64,000 nucleotides of DNA from JADHLJ01 sp038116915. Its GTDB lineage: Bacteria > Pseudomonadota > Alphaproteobacteria > Thalassobaculales > Thalassobaculaceae. Under the pieces are notes generated by a model. That model saw only the letters and a program-made list of their open reading frames with translations, was not told the origin of the DNA and made no database searches. A program made the translations under genes and the position numbers. The stretch spans positions 62,001 to 126,000 of the forward strand of contig JAYOEU010000002.1 in assembly GCA_038116915.1 (NCBI GenBank). Reading direction: 5' to 3'. Below, piece by piece: positions 33,012 through 42,308 of this stretch. How positions within the stretch are numbered: position 1 is the first letter of the stretch; each line of letters begins with the position of its first letter.

Positions 33012-36000
33012 TCAGAACTTCCCGATGAAGTCCCGCACGGCCTTGAATTCCCGGTCCAGCGCCGCGCGCAGACCGGTACAGGTCGAGAAATCCCCGTCCT
33101 GTCCGGCTTGTTCGATCTTTTGCGCCAGCAGGCCGATCCGTTCGACCCCGATGGCGTTCGCGGCGCCCTTCAGCCCATGACCGGACTTCTCGAGTGCCGC
33201 CGCATCGGCGCTTTGCAGGGCCGTGTCGATTTCCCCGATCAGGCGGTCCGCATTCCGCAGAAAAAGGTCCATCATTTCCCGCATGCCCTCCCGATCATCT
33301 TCGAAGAGTTCTTCGAGGATCGCCAGATCGATGAGTGCCGACCCGGTTTCCGGCTCCCTTGTGCCGCTCGCGTGTGAAGTCTGACGGGTGAGGTCGGGCG
33401 GCCCGGCCATCGGCTCCTCCGTTTCGGGAAGCCAGCGCAATATCGTTTGCCGCAATCTCTTCAAGCCGACGGGCTTGGAAAGATAGTCATCCATGCCGGC
33501 ATTGAGGCATCGTTCCGCCTCACCGGCCAGCGCATTGGCTGTCAGGGCCACGATCGGTGTATGGGTGCCGAGGTCCCGTTCGACATCCCGGATCTTCCGG
33601 GTCAACTCGAATCCGTCGATGTTCGGCATGTGGCAATCCGTTACCACGAGCCCATACGTTCTCTTGGACCGCATATCGAATGCGTAGGCGCCGTCTTCGG
33701 CCACTTCGGCGGCAAAACCCAGCAGATTCAGTTGCCGTAGAACCATCTCGCGGTTGGTCGCGTTGTCTTCGGCAACCAGGATCAGCCGGCCTTGGGCAAG
33801 TGCATCTTCAAGCGCGGGAGGCTCGATCGCCACGCCGGTCCCGTCCTCCTCGATAGACGGAAGATCGGGGCTCGATCGACCGAGCACGGCGGCTACCGAT
33901 TTCAACAGCGACTCGCGCCGGATCGGGCGAACAAGGTCGATCGTCGGCGCGGCTGCGCCTTCTCGAGGTGGTTTTGCGATCACCCGGATCTTGCGTGCGG
34001 ACGGGAAATCCGCCGGGGAATTGAACTGCTGTGCGAGGGCGCCTAGACCGTCACCGTGCATCCGGCAATCAAGGACAAGAACATGGTGGTCGTGGTGCCT
34101 CGCCTCTTTGGCCGCGTCGGTCAAGGTGTCCTTTGCAACCACGATACACCCCGCTGCGGTAAGCAGTGAGGTGATCATCGCGCGAACCGGCTCACTCTGT
34201 TCGACCACCAGGACCGAGATGTCGGAAAGATCGATGTTTTCGGCAGCGGCGGGACCGGGCTGATCGGGTGCACGGGCCGGCACTGTGAACCAGAAGACCG
34301 AGCCTTCGCCCTCACGGCTTTCCACGCCGATACTGCCCTCCATCAGTTCCACCAGACGCGCGCAGATCGACAGCCCGAGACCCGTGCCCCCGAAGCGGCG
34401 TGTGGTTGATGTTTCCGCCTGGCTGAAGGCCTGGAAAAGCCCTGCCTGACGTTCGACCGAGATGCCTATGCCGGTATCCTGTATTTCAAACCGGATCGCG
34501 GGCTCCGGTTTAGCCGTGTCGATCTTGACGGAAACACGGATCCAGCCTGATTCGGTGAACTTGATTGCATTGCCGATGAGGTTGAGGAGGATCTGCCGCA
34601 GACGCGTCGGGTCGCCGATGATGGTTGCCGGCACCGCCTCGTCGATCAGCAGTGCAAGCTCCAGGCTCTTGGCTTCGATATCCGGAGTGACGATCTCCAG
34701 AACACTCTCCGAAATTGGTCGGGGGTGAACGGCCACGGCTTCAAGTTCCATCCTGCCGGCCTCGATCTTCGAGAAATCGAGGATATCGTCGATGATCGTC
34801 AAAAGGGCGACGGCGGAGTCCTGTATCGTGCGGGTGATTGAGCGTTGATCGTCGGTGAGCGGCGACTATTGCAGCACCTCGATCATCCCGAGCACGCCGT
34901 TCATCGGCGTGCGGATCTCATGGCTCATGGCGGCCAGGAAGCTCGACTTGGCGCGGCTCGCCGCCTCGGCTTCCTCCTTGGCGGATTGCAGGACCGATTC
35001 CATTCGGACCCGTTCGTCTATGTCATAGGTCCAGGTGAGGATTGCGCGCTCGCCCTGAAATTCGATCATCTCACCGCTGATCAGCCCCCAGAAGGTCGAT
35101 TCGTCGGGCCGGACAAGCCTTACCAGTTCGTCATTGAAGCGGCCGGATGACGAAAGGGCTTTGAGCAATTGAGCTCTTTGCTCCGGGTCGTCCACCAGCG
35201 TCGCCGCATTGACGCCTTCCAGTTCAGCCTCATCCAGACCATAGACTTCGACATAGCGGCTATTGGCGAACAGGATTTCACCGGTTCGGCGAAGCACCCC
35301 GACACCGATGGGGCTGCTTTCGAGAAGGCCGCGCAGACGCGCTTCACTGGCCCGGACCTCCTCCTCGGCCTGTTTGCTTTGGGTGATGTCCGTGTGCCAG
35401 ACGACACGTGCCGGCTCGCCTTCAAAGATGACCTGCACGTTGTTGTGCAGAGCCCACCAGACGCCGCCATCCATACGCCGGCGCGGCGCGACGAAATTGA
35501 CCAGGGGTTCGCGGCCCGAACCCTTTTCCAAGGCGTTGTGATAGTCCTCGGGATTGACCCAGGAGTCCTCGACCGAAGCCTTGGTCAGCTCGTCCGCGTC
35601 CTTGGCGCCGAACTGATCTATCAGGGCCTTGTTCACGAAGACCCGCCGGCCGGTCCATGCCGAGAGGACCGACACGCCGATCGGACTTGCCTCCAGGATC
35701 GCCGCAAGACGCCGTTCGCTTTCCGTCAAGGCGTCACGCGCCGTTTCGGCGGATGTAACAAGCTGCTCCACTTCGAGACGATGGCGGATGCCGTCCCGCA
35801 AGATTCCGCGCCAAACCACACCGAAGTATAAGGAACCTACCAAGGCCAGGCCGATCAGACCGGCGATCGCCATGTGGCCGGCGTCGCCCGAAACCGCGCA
35901 TAAGACTGTTAATGGCGCCGCCAATGCGATCGCATGGGCGCGGTGCGCGGGTGGATGGGAAAAGAGTGAGCCGAGGGCCGCCAGCAGCAGTCCGACACTT

Positions 36001-36386
36001 ACCAGGGCCAGGGAAATCGCGGTGACCGGGTCTCGGTGCTCGAAGAACAAGCCGGCGAGCGCTCCCCAGCAGAGGCCGGAAAGCAGCGCCATTCCCGTCA
36101 TCCGGAAAGCCCATTTACGGATCGCTTCGGAATCCGCGGAACCCGGCTCGAACACTCGGCCGATCAGCAATCTCAAAACCAGAACCGCAGCGGTGATACC
36201 GGCCCAGATCGTCAACTGATTCTGGTCCACGCGATCCCAAAGCAGAACCGGCACCGAAAGGAGGGCGGCCGACTCGCCGAGCAAGGCGATAAGGGCGCGG
36301 CGATGAAGAACGCGGATCAGCTCATCGGCGATCCGTCCGTCCGTATCCGATGCGCCGCCTTGCGCCGGTTTCAGATCGCTCGTCAT
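33012..36386 (-). pseudogene. Hybrid sensor histidine kinase interrupted by an in-frame amber codon
   Basis: One continuous minus-strand frame of 1,125 codons broken only by TAG at 34866-34868 (codon 507). The 5' part (506 aa) has about six membrane helices (residues 31-192), two PAS domains (about 224-345 and 346-460) and the HisKA H-box MSHEIRTPMNGVLG with His489. The 3' part resumes SPLTDDQRSITRTIQDSA and then TIIDDILDFSKIEAGR, an HATPase (N-box NLIGNAIKFT, DTGIGIS, GGTGLGL), a degenerate receiver, a full receiver (AEDNATNRE, TDCHMPNIDGFEL, KPV) and an Hpt domain (SGHGLKGAANAIG). The stop falls inside the dimerisation helix where family members have a Gln/Arg/His codon. A TTG at 34802 could restart but has no ribosome-binding site. 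Nonsense mutation or sequencing error. Confidence 0.85.
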
Positions 36387-36475
36387 CCGTGCATCCCGAA
36401 GTCTCGGACGGACTATGCCCGATATTGCCCGGACCTGTCAGGTCGGCACGACCACCTGGGGAAGTCTCGCGGCCG

Positions 36476-37267
36476 TTATATGGCCCGGGTCGGCTTGCCG
36501 GGGATGTGGTCGTAGAGGGAATCCACGAAACCGCCATCGATCAGCAGGTTCTGCCCTGTCATGTACTCCGCCGCCGGAGAAAGCAGGAAACCGATGACAT
36601 TGGCGATATCCTCCGGCTCTCCGACCCGGCCCCAGGGAACCAGGGCCGCGCGGTCCTTGGCGATCTGATTATTCTCGTAGACCTTCTTGGTGAGCGGGGT
36701 GCGGATCATGCCCGGGGCCACGGTATGGACATTGATGTGGTCGGGGGCCCATTCCTGGGCCAGCACCTGGCAGAGCGAGATCAGCGCGGCCTTGCTTGGA
36801 CTATAGGCGCCCATGCCGGGATGCGCGCCCATGCCGGACATCGAGGACACCGCCACCAGTCCGCCTTTGGAGGCCTTGAGCGCCGGATAGGCGGCCTGGG
36901 CAAGCAACAGGGTCGCGCGGGTGTTAACCGCCATGATCTTGTCCCACTGGTCGATCGCGAGATCGTTCAGCGGTGCAGGGCTGGTGATGCCGGCATTGCT
37001 GACCACGGCGTCGAGCCCGCCGAAACGCTCCACCGCCTTGGCGACCATGGCGCCGGCATCGGTGGTGTTGCCGAGATCGCCGGTCAGGACGAGCACCTCG
37101 GCCCCCGCCTCGCGCAATTCCTCGGCGAGCGCCGTAACCTCGTCGGTCGCGCGGATCTCGCAGGCGGCGATCCTGGGCTTCTCGCCGCGGTCCAGCGCCA
37201 TTTTGGTCAGGACCCGGCAGGTGGCGCCGCCGATCCCGGGACTGGCGCCGGTCACCAATGCGCGCAT
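36476..37267 (-). CDS. SDR family oxidoreductase
   Basis: 263-aa classical short-chain dehydrogenase: ALVTGASPGIGGATCRVL (cofactor), SNAGITSPAPLNDLAIDQWDKIMAVN, SSMSGMGAHPGMGAYSPSKAAL (Ser, Tyr, Lys) and YMTGQNLLIDGGFVDSLYDHIPG. It follows the LLM oxidoreductase gene by 27 bp and probably belongs with it and the alpha/beta-hydrolase fold gene as a three-gene catabolic unit (38539 to 36476). Substrate unknown. Confidence 0.9.
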   Translation of the reverse strand: MRALVTGASPGIGGATCRVLTKMALDRGEKPRIAACEIRATDEVTALAEELREAGAEVLVLTGDLGNTTDAGAMVAKAVERFGGLDAVVSNAGITSPAPLNDLAIDQWDKIMAVNTRATLLLAQAAYPALKASKGGLVAVSSMSGMGAHPGMGAYSPSKAALISLCQVLAQEWAPDHINVHTVAPGMIRTPLTKKVYENNQIAKDRAALVPWGRVGEPEDIANVIGFLLSPAAEYMTGQNLLIDGGFVDSLYDHIPGKPTRAI

Positions 37268-37294
37268 GTTCTTTCTCCTTGCGAGGGTTGTCCT

Positions 37295-38524
37295 TCAGTC
37301 CGCGGCGCTGGCGGCGGCATTGCGCTCCGCCAGTTCGCCATATCGGTTCTCGGGCATCTTGATCTCTCCAAGCCTCGGCATGACCTCGTCGGCGAAGAGC
37401 TTCAAGTTGGCGCAGGTCTCTTCGTAGGACAGCGTGCCGCCCTGGCCCATGATGATCAGGTTGCCGAAGCCGCCGACCTCTTCGTTGAAGGTCTTGATCT
37501 GATCGAAAACCTGATCCGGCGTGCCGGCGAAAACGGTGCGCGCGTCCATGAATTCCTGCACCGTCGCCTTGGTCGGATCGATGGTGCGGCCGTCGACGGT
37601 CTGGACCCGGGCCACGCTCTGGGTCGGCCCAGCCTTCAGCATCGCCACATTGGCCGGCACGGGGTTGTAGCCCGGCGGGTTCTTGAACGGCTCGGACACG
37701 ATGGGCGAGGTGCGGACATAGCCGGCGACCTGATTGGCCCGGCGCCGCCCTTCTTCCTCGGTGTTGCCGACGCCGACCAGCACGCAATAGGCGAAGCGGT
37801 CATTGGGCGCCGCCCAGCCCTGCTCCGCCGCCCGCTCGCGATAGGCGTTGAACATTCCCGACGCGATGCCGCCCGACAACAACGCGGCGGCGACATGGCC
37901 CCGCTCGGCGATCGCCCGCCCGCTGTTCGGGCTGAGCGCGGTGATCCAGACCGGCGGATGCGGCTGTTGCCAGGGCCGCGGCCAGATATTCACCTGGCGG
38001 TAATGGTAGTTCTCGCTTTCCCAATTGAACGGGCCGTCATGGGTGCTCATGGCCTTCAGGATCAGGTCATGCGCTTCCCAGAACCGGTCCATGAGCCGGG
38101 CCGGGTTCATGTTTGCGGGGGCGATTTCGTACGGCGCTCCCTTGACCAGTCCCATCTCGAGGCGACCGCGTGAGATCACGTCGATCATCGCCATTTCCTC
38201 AGCCACACGGATCGGGTCCGGACGGTTGGCGATCGGAGTGCCGAGCAGCAGGATACGGACATTCTTGGTGATCCGCGCCAGGATCGAGCCCGACACCGTC
38301 ACCGCCGCGTTGGTGCAGGTGAGCGTGCTGTGATGCTCGTTCAGCATGATGTTGATGCCGAGCTCGTCGCAGAGCTGAAACTCGTCATAGTGGCGGTGAT
38401 AGACATCGGCGCCGATCTGCGGATCGTAGAGTTTGTTCGGGACCGTTACCCGGAAAGTGCCGCGCTGGTAGCCCTCGTCCCAGGCCTGCGGATAGGCCAT
38501 CTCGGAAAAATGCCAGACCTTCAT
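37295..38524 (-). CDS. LLM class flavin-dependent oxidoreductase
   Basis: 409-aa member of the luciferase-like monooxygenase superfamily, using reduced FMN and O2 on an organic substrate. Typical features are MKVWHFSEMAYPQAWDEGYQRGTFRVTVPNKLYDPQIGADVYHRHYDEFQLCDELGINIMLNEHHSTLTC, RITKNVRILLLGTPIANRPDPIRVAEEMAMIDVISRGRLEMGLVKGAPYE and PHPPVWITALSPNSGRAIAERGH. It needs a flavin reductase, none of which is adjacent. It lies between the hydrolase-fold gene (14 bp) and the SDR gene (27 bp) in an apparent operon. Confidence 0.92.
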   Translation of the reverse strand: MKVWHFSEMAYPQAWDEGYQRGTFRVTVPNKLYDPQIGADVYHRHYDEFQLCDELGINIMLNEHHSTLTCTNAAVTVSGSILARITKNVRILLLGTPIANRPDPIRVAEEMAMIDVISRGRLEMGLVKGAPYEIAPANMNPARLMDRFWEAHDLILKAMSTHDGPFNWESENYHYRQVNIWPRPWQQPHPPVWITALSPNSGRAIAERGHVAAALLSGGIASGMFNAYRERAAEQGWAAPNDRFAYCVLVGVGNTEEEGRRRANQVAGYVRTSPIVSEPFKNPPGYNPVPANVAMLKAGPTQSVARVQTVDGRTIDPTKATVQEFMDARTVFAGTPDQVFDQIKTFNEEVGGFGNLIIMGQGGTLSYEETCANLKLFADEVMPRLGEIKMPENRYGELAERNAAASAAD

Positions 38525-38538
38525 GTCCTCGGCTCCTC

Positions 38539-39324
38539 CTATTTGGTGCCGCCGGCAAATTCGGCGACGAGCGACGCCGTTTCCTCCGGCCGCTCCAGGC
38601 CGGGATAGTGTCCGGCGCCGGCGACGGTCGCAAACCGGGCGCCGGGTATGGCGGCGGCGAATTGCCGGCCGTAGTCGGTCGAGACCATCGCGTCCTTCTC
38701 GCCCCAGATCACCTGGGTCGGCACGTCGATCCGATGCAGCCAGCGACGCAGCCGCGGATTGTGCATGTAGGGTTTCCAGCCGAACAGGACGATGGCTTCG
38801 CTCATCCGGACCACGGCGGTCAGGTCGTCATCGCTCATTCCCGTCGTATCCAGGCGAAACCGCTCCGGATCGGCATAGAGAGTGCGGTTCACATCGTCCG
38901 GATACAGGGCGTGTATATCGGTAATCTCGCGGGTCAGGTGGTCGGCGAACTTCGCGCCGACCGACCCGATCAACGTCAGATTGCGGAGCCGGTGGGTCGA
39001 ACGGATCGCCATTTCCGCCGCTACCCAGCCGCCGAAGCCGGCACCGACCAGGCTGACATTCTCCACTTTCATCGCGTCCAGAAGGTCGAGCCCGAAATAC
39101 GCCAGGTCATCGATCGCGGTATAGGCCCTCGGCAACTCGGAATGTCCGAAACCCGGCAGCCAGGGCGCGATGACCCGGTGCGTCGCCGACAATGTCTCAA
39201 GGAACGGCTCGAACCCGAAATGGCCGCGCCCGCCGTGCAGATACAGGATCACCGGTCCGTCTCCGATATCCACCAGATCGGTCGCGACGCCGGAGATCTC
39301 GACGCGTTTCGTCGCCAGGCTCAT
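38539..39324 (-). CDS. Alpha/beta-hydrolase fold protein lacking the canonical nucleophile
   Basis: 261-aa alpha/beta-hydrolase fold protein, first gene of the hydrolase-LLM-SDR unit. The oxyanion region is ILYLHGGRGHFGFEPFL, the acid residue sits in VIWGEKDAMVSTDYG, and the His in GAGHYPGLERPEE. The nucleophile elbow reads Gly94-Ala-Gly96-Phe-Gly98, so Gly replaces the catalytic Ser. It may be a non-hydrolytic member, for example a cofactor-free oxygenase, lyase or binding protein. The ATG at 39324 follows GGGAGGG by about nine nt; in-frame codons extend to 39399. Confidence 0.85.
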   Translation of the reverse strand: MSLATKRVEISGVATDLVDIGDGPVILYLHGGRGHFGFEPFLETLSATHRVIAPWLPGFGHSELPRAYTAIDDLAYFGLDLLDAMKVENVSLVGAGFGGWVAAEMAIRSTHRLRNLTLIGSVGAKFADHLTREITDIHALYPDDVNRTLYADPERFRLDTTGMSDDDLTAVVRMSEAIVLFGWKPYMHNPRLRRWLHRIDVPTQVIWGEKDAMVSTDYGRQFAAAIPGARFATVAGAGHYPGLERPEETASLVAEFAGGTK

Positions 39325-39456
39325 GGCTGATTCCCTCCCGAACGCCGCCATCATCCCGTGGAAACGGGCGACGGGGTAGGGGGCGTTGGGAAGCATCACC
39401 AGAGTGATCGCCCAGGTCTCCGCGATGGTGTCGCCCGTGGAACAGAATTATTCGCC

Positions 39457-39484
39457 TTGACAGCAAGACGAGAGTTCTTATCAT
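39457..39484 (+). promoter_or_regulatory. Sigma70-like promoter of the sahR-met operon
   Basis: TTGACA (39457-39462) and TATCAT (39479-39484) are separated by 16 bp. The expected transcription start falls at about 39491, at the operator. It lies in the 199-bp gap between the divergent hydrolase-fold gene and the regulator. Confidence 0.75.
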
Positions 39485-39490
39485 CAAGAC

Positions 39491-39506
39491 ATAAAGCTAT
39501 CTTTAT
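39491..39506. promoter_or_regulatory. Inverted repeat ATAAAG-CTAT-CTTTAT, candidate SahR operator
   Basis: Perfect 6-bp arms around a 4-bp centre, positioned over the predicted transcription start and 17 bp upstream of the regulator's ATG. It resembles the ATAAAGATATCTTTAT-type sites described for SahR, the S-adenosylhomocysteine-responsive ArsR-family regulator of methionine genes in Proteobacteria. Autoregulation of the regulator-metF-metH transcript is inferred. Confidence 0.75.
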
Positions 39507-39523
39507 ATCCTGATTGGAATGTG

Positions 39524-40492
39524 ATGGATCAGCTGATGCAGGGCCTCCGCGCGACGGCCGAGCCGACCCGGCTTCGGATCCTGGCGCTGTGCGGGCATGC
39601 CGAACTGTCGGTAACCGAGCTGGTCAGCATCCTGGCGCAGAGCCAGCCGCGCGTCTCCCGGCATCTGAAGCTGCTGGTCGAGGCAGGCCTGCTTGACCGC
39701 AATCAGGAAGGCAGCCGCGCCTACTATCGCCCGGCGAGTGCCGGCGCCGGCGCCGGCCTCGGCCAATTGCTGGTCGATCTGATACCCGAGGACGACTCGA
39801 CTCTGGCGCTCGATCTTTCGCGTCTCGAACGCATCAAGGAAGAGCGCTCGCGGCTGGCGGAGGATTATTTCCGCCGCAATGCAGGAAGCTGGGAAGAGAT
39901 CCGCGGTCTTTATGTGGACGACAAGCGGGTCGATGAGGCCCTGAACGAAATCATTCGTGAACGCCCTGTCGGTGACCTGTTGGATATCGGAACCGGAACC
40001 GGACGGGTTTTGCGGCTTGCCGGAGGCCATGTCACCTCTGCCATCGGGATCGATAATTCCCGCGACATGCTGGCCGTGGCGCGGGCGAATCTCGATCAAG
40101 ACGGTCTGAGAAACTGCCAGGTGCGGCATGCCGATATGTATCGCCTGCCGTTCGCGGAGGATCGGTTCGATCTGATCACGGCGAACATGCTGATGCACTA
40201 TGCCGACGAGCCCGAGACCTTGCTGGCCGAGGGCATGCGGGTGCTGCGCCCCGGTGGTCGGCTGATCGTGATTGATTTCGCGCCGCATGGGATTGCCGAA
40301 TTGCGCGAGGATCACGCCCATCGCTGGCTCGGCTTCTCGGAAGCACAGATGCGCCGCTGGTTCGACGCCATCGGGCTCGATTGCGGTACCCCCACTTACC
40401 TCGAGGGTGATCCACTGACGGTCTGCATCTGGATTGCCCGCAAAGCCGCCCGGCCGGCCAATGACCGGATTTCCTCGACGGAGGCCTCGTGA
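39524..40492 (+). CDS. sahR: ArsR-family regulator fused to a SAM-methyltransferase-like domain (SahR-like)
   Basis: 322-aa transcriptional repressor. Residues about 5-85 form an ArsR winged helix-turn-helix (EPTRLRILALCGHAELSVTELVSILAQSQPRVSRHLKLLVEAGLLDRNQEGSRAYYR). Residues about 145-300 are a methyltransferase-like domain (LLDIGTGTGRVLRLAGGHVTSAIGIDNSRDML, NMLMHYADEPETLLAEGMRVLRPGGRLIVIDF). SahR proteins have this architecture and derepress methionine-cycle genes when S-adenosylhomocysteine rises. The operator at 39491, and metF and metH downstream, support the call. The ATG at 39524 is preferred to the GTG at 39521. Its stop overlaps the metF start. Confidence 0.9.
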   Translation: MDQLMQGLRATAEPTRLRILALCGHAELSVTELVSILAQSQPRVSRHLKLLVEAGLLDRNQEGSRAYYRPASAGAGAGLGQLLVDLIPEDDSTLALDLSRLERIKEERSRLAEDYFRRNAGSWEEIRGLYVDDKRVDEALNEIIRERPVGDLLDIGTGTGRVLRLAGGHVTSAIGIDNSRDMLAVARANLDQDGLRNCQVRHADMYRLPFAEDRFDLITANMLMHYADEPETLLAEGMRVLRPGGRLIVIDFAPHGIAELREDHAHRWLGFSEAQMRRWFDAIGLDCGTPTYLEGDPLTVCIWIARKAARPANDRISSTEAS

Positions 40493-41358
40493 TGAGCGAC
40501 GCATCAAGAGTCAGTTTCGAGATCTTCCCGCCCGCCGGAGCCGTAAGCGAGGACGCTTTGTGGCGGACCGTAGCCCGACTGGAAAGCCTGAACCCGGCCT
40601 TCGTGTCGGTCACCTATGGGGCCGGCGGATCGACTCAGGAACGTTCCACCGCGATCCTCGACCGCCTGGTCGCGACCACACGGCTCGACGCGGCGGCGCA
40701 TATTACCTGTGTCGGGCGGTCACGCGCCGAGATCGATGCGATCGCGGCCGACTGGGCGAGCCGGAATATCCGCCGCATCGTCGCGCTGCGCGGCGACCCA
40801 ACCGACGGATCCGGAGGCTATCAGCCCCACCCCGACGGTTACCGGGACGCGGCGGATCTGGTCGCCGGTTTGCGCCGGGTCGCGGATTTCGACATCGCAG
40901 TCGGCGCCTATCCCGAGACCCATCCCGATGCCGCGTCGCCTGAGGCCGATCTGGACAATCTGAAGCGCAAGCTGGATGCGGGTGCCAGTACCGCAATCAC
41001 GCAGTTCTTCTTCGATGCCGACACCTATCTGCGGTTCCGCGACCGGGTCGTTGCGGCCGGCATCACCCAGCGCATCGTCCCGGGCATTCTGCCGGTCACG
41101 AATTTCGCCAAGGTCGTGTCCTTCAGCGAACGCTGCGGGGCGACGGTTCCGGTCTGGATGCGGGAGCTGTTCGACGGACTTGACGATGACGAGGAGACGC
41201 GGCGTCTGGTTGCGGCCTCCACGGTCTGCGACCTGTGCAACGCGTTGAAACGCGAAGGCGTATTGGATTTCCACATCTACACGCTGAATCGGGCGGAATT
41301 GTCGATGGCGATCTGCCGCCGGCTGGGTCTGCGTCCCAAGTTGGATGCCGCGGCATGA
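40492..41358 (+). CDS. metF: 5,10-Methylenetetrahydrofolate reductase
   Basis: Reduces methylene-THF to methyl-THF, the methyl donor for methionine synthase. The 288-aa flavoprotein shows VSFEIFPPAGA (catalytic-Glu region), FVSVTYGAGGSTQERST, HITCVGRSRAEIDAI, IVALRGDPTDGSGGY, AITQFFFDADTYLRFRDR, GILPVTNFAKVV and a C-terminal DFHIYTLNRAELSMAICRRLG. The ATG at 40492 has GGAGG seven nt upstream and overlaps the regulator's stop. Its own stop overlaps the next start as ATGA, implying coupled translation. Confidence 0.96.
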   Translation: MSDASRVSFEIFPPAGAVSEDALWRTVARLESLNPAFVSVTYGAGGSTQERSTAILDRLVATTRLDAAAHITCVGRSRAEIDAIAADWASRNIRRIVALRGDPTDGSGGYQPHPDGYRDAADLVAGLRRVADFDIAVGAYPETHPDAASPEADLDNLKRKLDAGASTAITQFFFDADTYLRFRDRVVAAGITQRIVPGILPVTNFAKVVSFSERCGATVPVWMRELFDGLDDDEETRRLVAASTVCDLCNALKREGVLDFHIYTLNRAELSMAICRRLGLRPKLDAAA

Positions 41359-42308
41359 ATTGCCTCAACGGCAACAGGACACAAAAAAGGGCTCCGCGAC
41401 TTTCGACCGGGATAGCGGTCGCCGGCGGGATTCAACCGGGCCATCCCGGAGGCTGTGTCGAAGCGCTGAATATCACCGCGCCTAAGCAGGTTGCGGCCAT
41501 GCATGGCAGGATGCTGAGGGCCGGCGCGCGGCTGCTGTTCACCAATACCGCCGGCGCGGCGCCCCAGGTGCTCGACCGCTACCGCATGCATGACGAGGCA
41601 TTCGCCATCAGTTACCTGGCGGCGGAAATCGCGTGCCGTGCTGTTCGGGAAAATGCCAGCGGGGAAAACCGAGCCCGCGTGGTCGGAAACGTCAGATTAC
41701 CCTGGTGGCTGCCGGTTCACGGCTATCTGACCGGCGCCGAGGTGGAGGCTGCGGCTGCGGCCATGGTCTCGGCGCAGATTGCCGGCGGCGTGGATGCGAT
41801 CCATCTTTCCTGCGCGGGGCATCCTGCCCACGTGGCTGCGGCCTTCTCCGGCCTGCGTGCCGGCTTGGCCGAGGCGGGCCGCAAGGTGCCGGTCTATGCG
41901 AACGTCCGAGAAGATGTGGAGGACGAGCCCGAAAATCCGGAGGAAATTCGGCGCAGAAGCATTTCAAGCGCGGTGCTGGCCCATTCACTGGGAGCGTCGG
42001 CGCTGGCGGTCAGCGTCGATGAAGGCTTCGGCGGCGCGTCGATGCGGCTTGCGGAACTCGCACGCTGTTTCGATGCGGCCTTGTTTGTTCCGCCCGGAGC
42101 TTCGGAGGACGCGGTGCGGCGCTGTCTACTTCACCCCTCCATCGGTCCCCGGCTCACCTTCGTCGGAACCACCCGGCCCGCCGAGGCATGGCGCTTGAGC
42201 CGGTTCGTTCCTGCCGCCGCGGCAGCGCAATGGCGCGTGCGGAACGCGGCGAATCGGAACGAGGCCGGCGCGCGTCCAAACATCGCGAGACGCGGAGCCG
42301 CCGGATGA
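41355..42308 (+). CDS. Degenerate homocysteine S-methyltransferase-like protein without zinc ligands
   Basis: 317-aa protein collinear with the homocysteine-binding barrel of MetH: EALNITAPKQVAAMHGRMLRAGARLLFTNTAGAAPQVLDRYRMHDEAFAISYLAAEIACRAV aligns with LVLTRPDVILDIHRAYLKAGADILETNTF... of the following gene. The three zinc cysteines of the family are gone: the GLNC position reads AVSVDEG and the GGCCG position reads VGTTRP. The start of the barrel (LDGAMGT) is also altered (AGGIQPG). It cannot be a normal zinc methyltransferase. ATGA overlaps join it to metF upstream and the genuine homocysteine domain downstream, so it is translated with the methionine-synthase subunits and may be a scaffold, regulatory or substrate-binding partner. 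Confidence 0.85.
   Translation: MNCLNGNRTQKRAPRLSTGIAVAGGIQPGHPGGCVEALNITAPKQVAAMHGRMLRAGARLLFTNTAGAAPQVLDRYRMHDEAFAISYLAAEIACRAVRENASGENRARVVGNVRLPWWLPVHGYLTGAEVEAAAAAMVSAQIAGGVDAIHLSCAGHPAHVAAAFSGLRAGLAEAGRKVPVYANVREDVEDEPENPEEIRRRSISSAVLAHSLGASALAVSVDEGFGGASMRLAELARCFDAALFVPPGASEDAVRRCLLHPSIGPRLTFVGTTRPAEAWRLSRFVPAAAAAQWRVRNAANRNEAGARPNIARRGAAG

Noticed and set aside
34866..34868. Amber codon read as pyrrolysine or programmed read-through
   Set aside because: No pyl genes or read-through element are visible, and the site is inside an ordinary dimerisation helix. A point mutation or sequence error is simpler.
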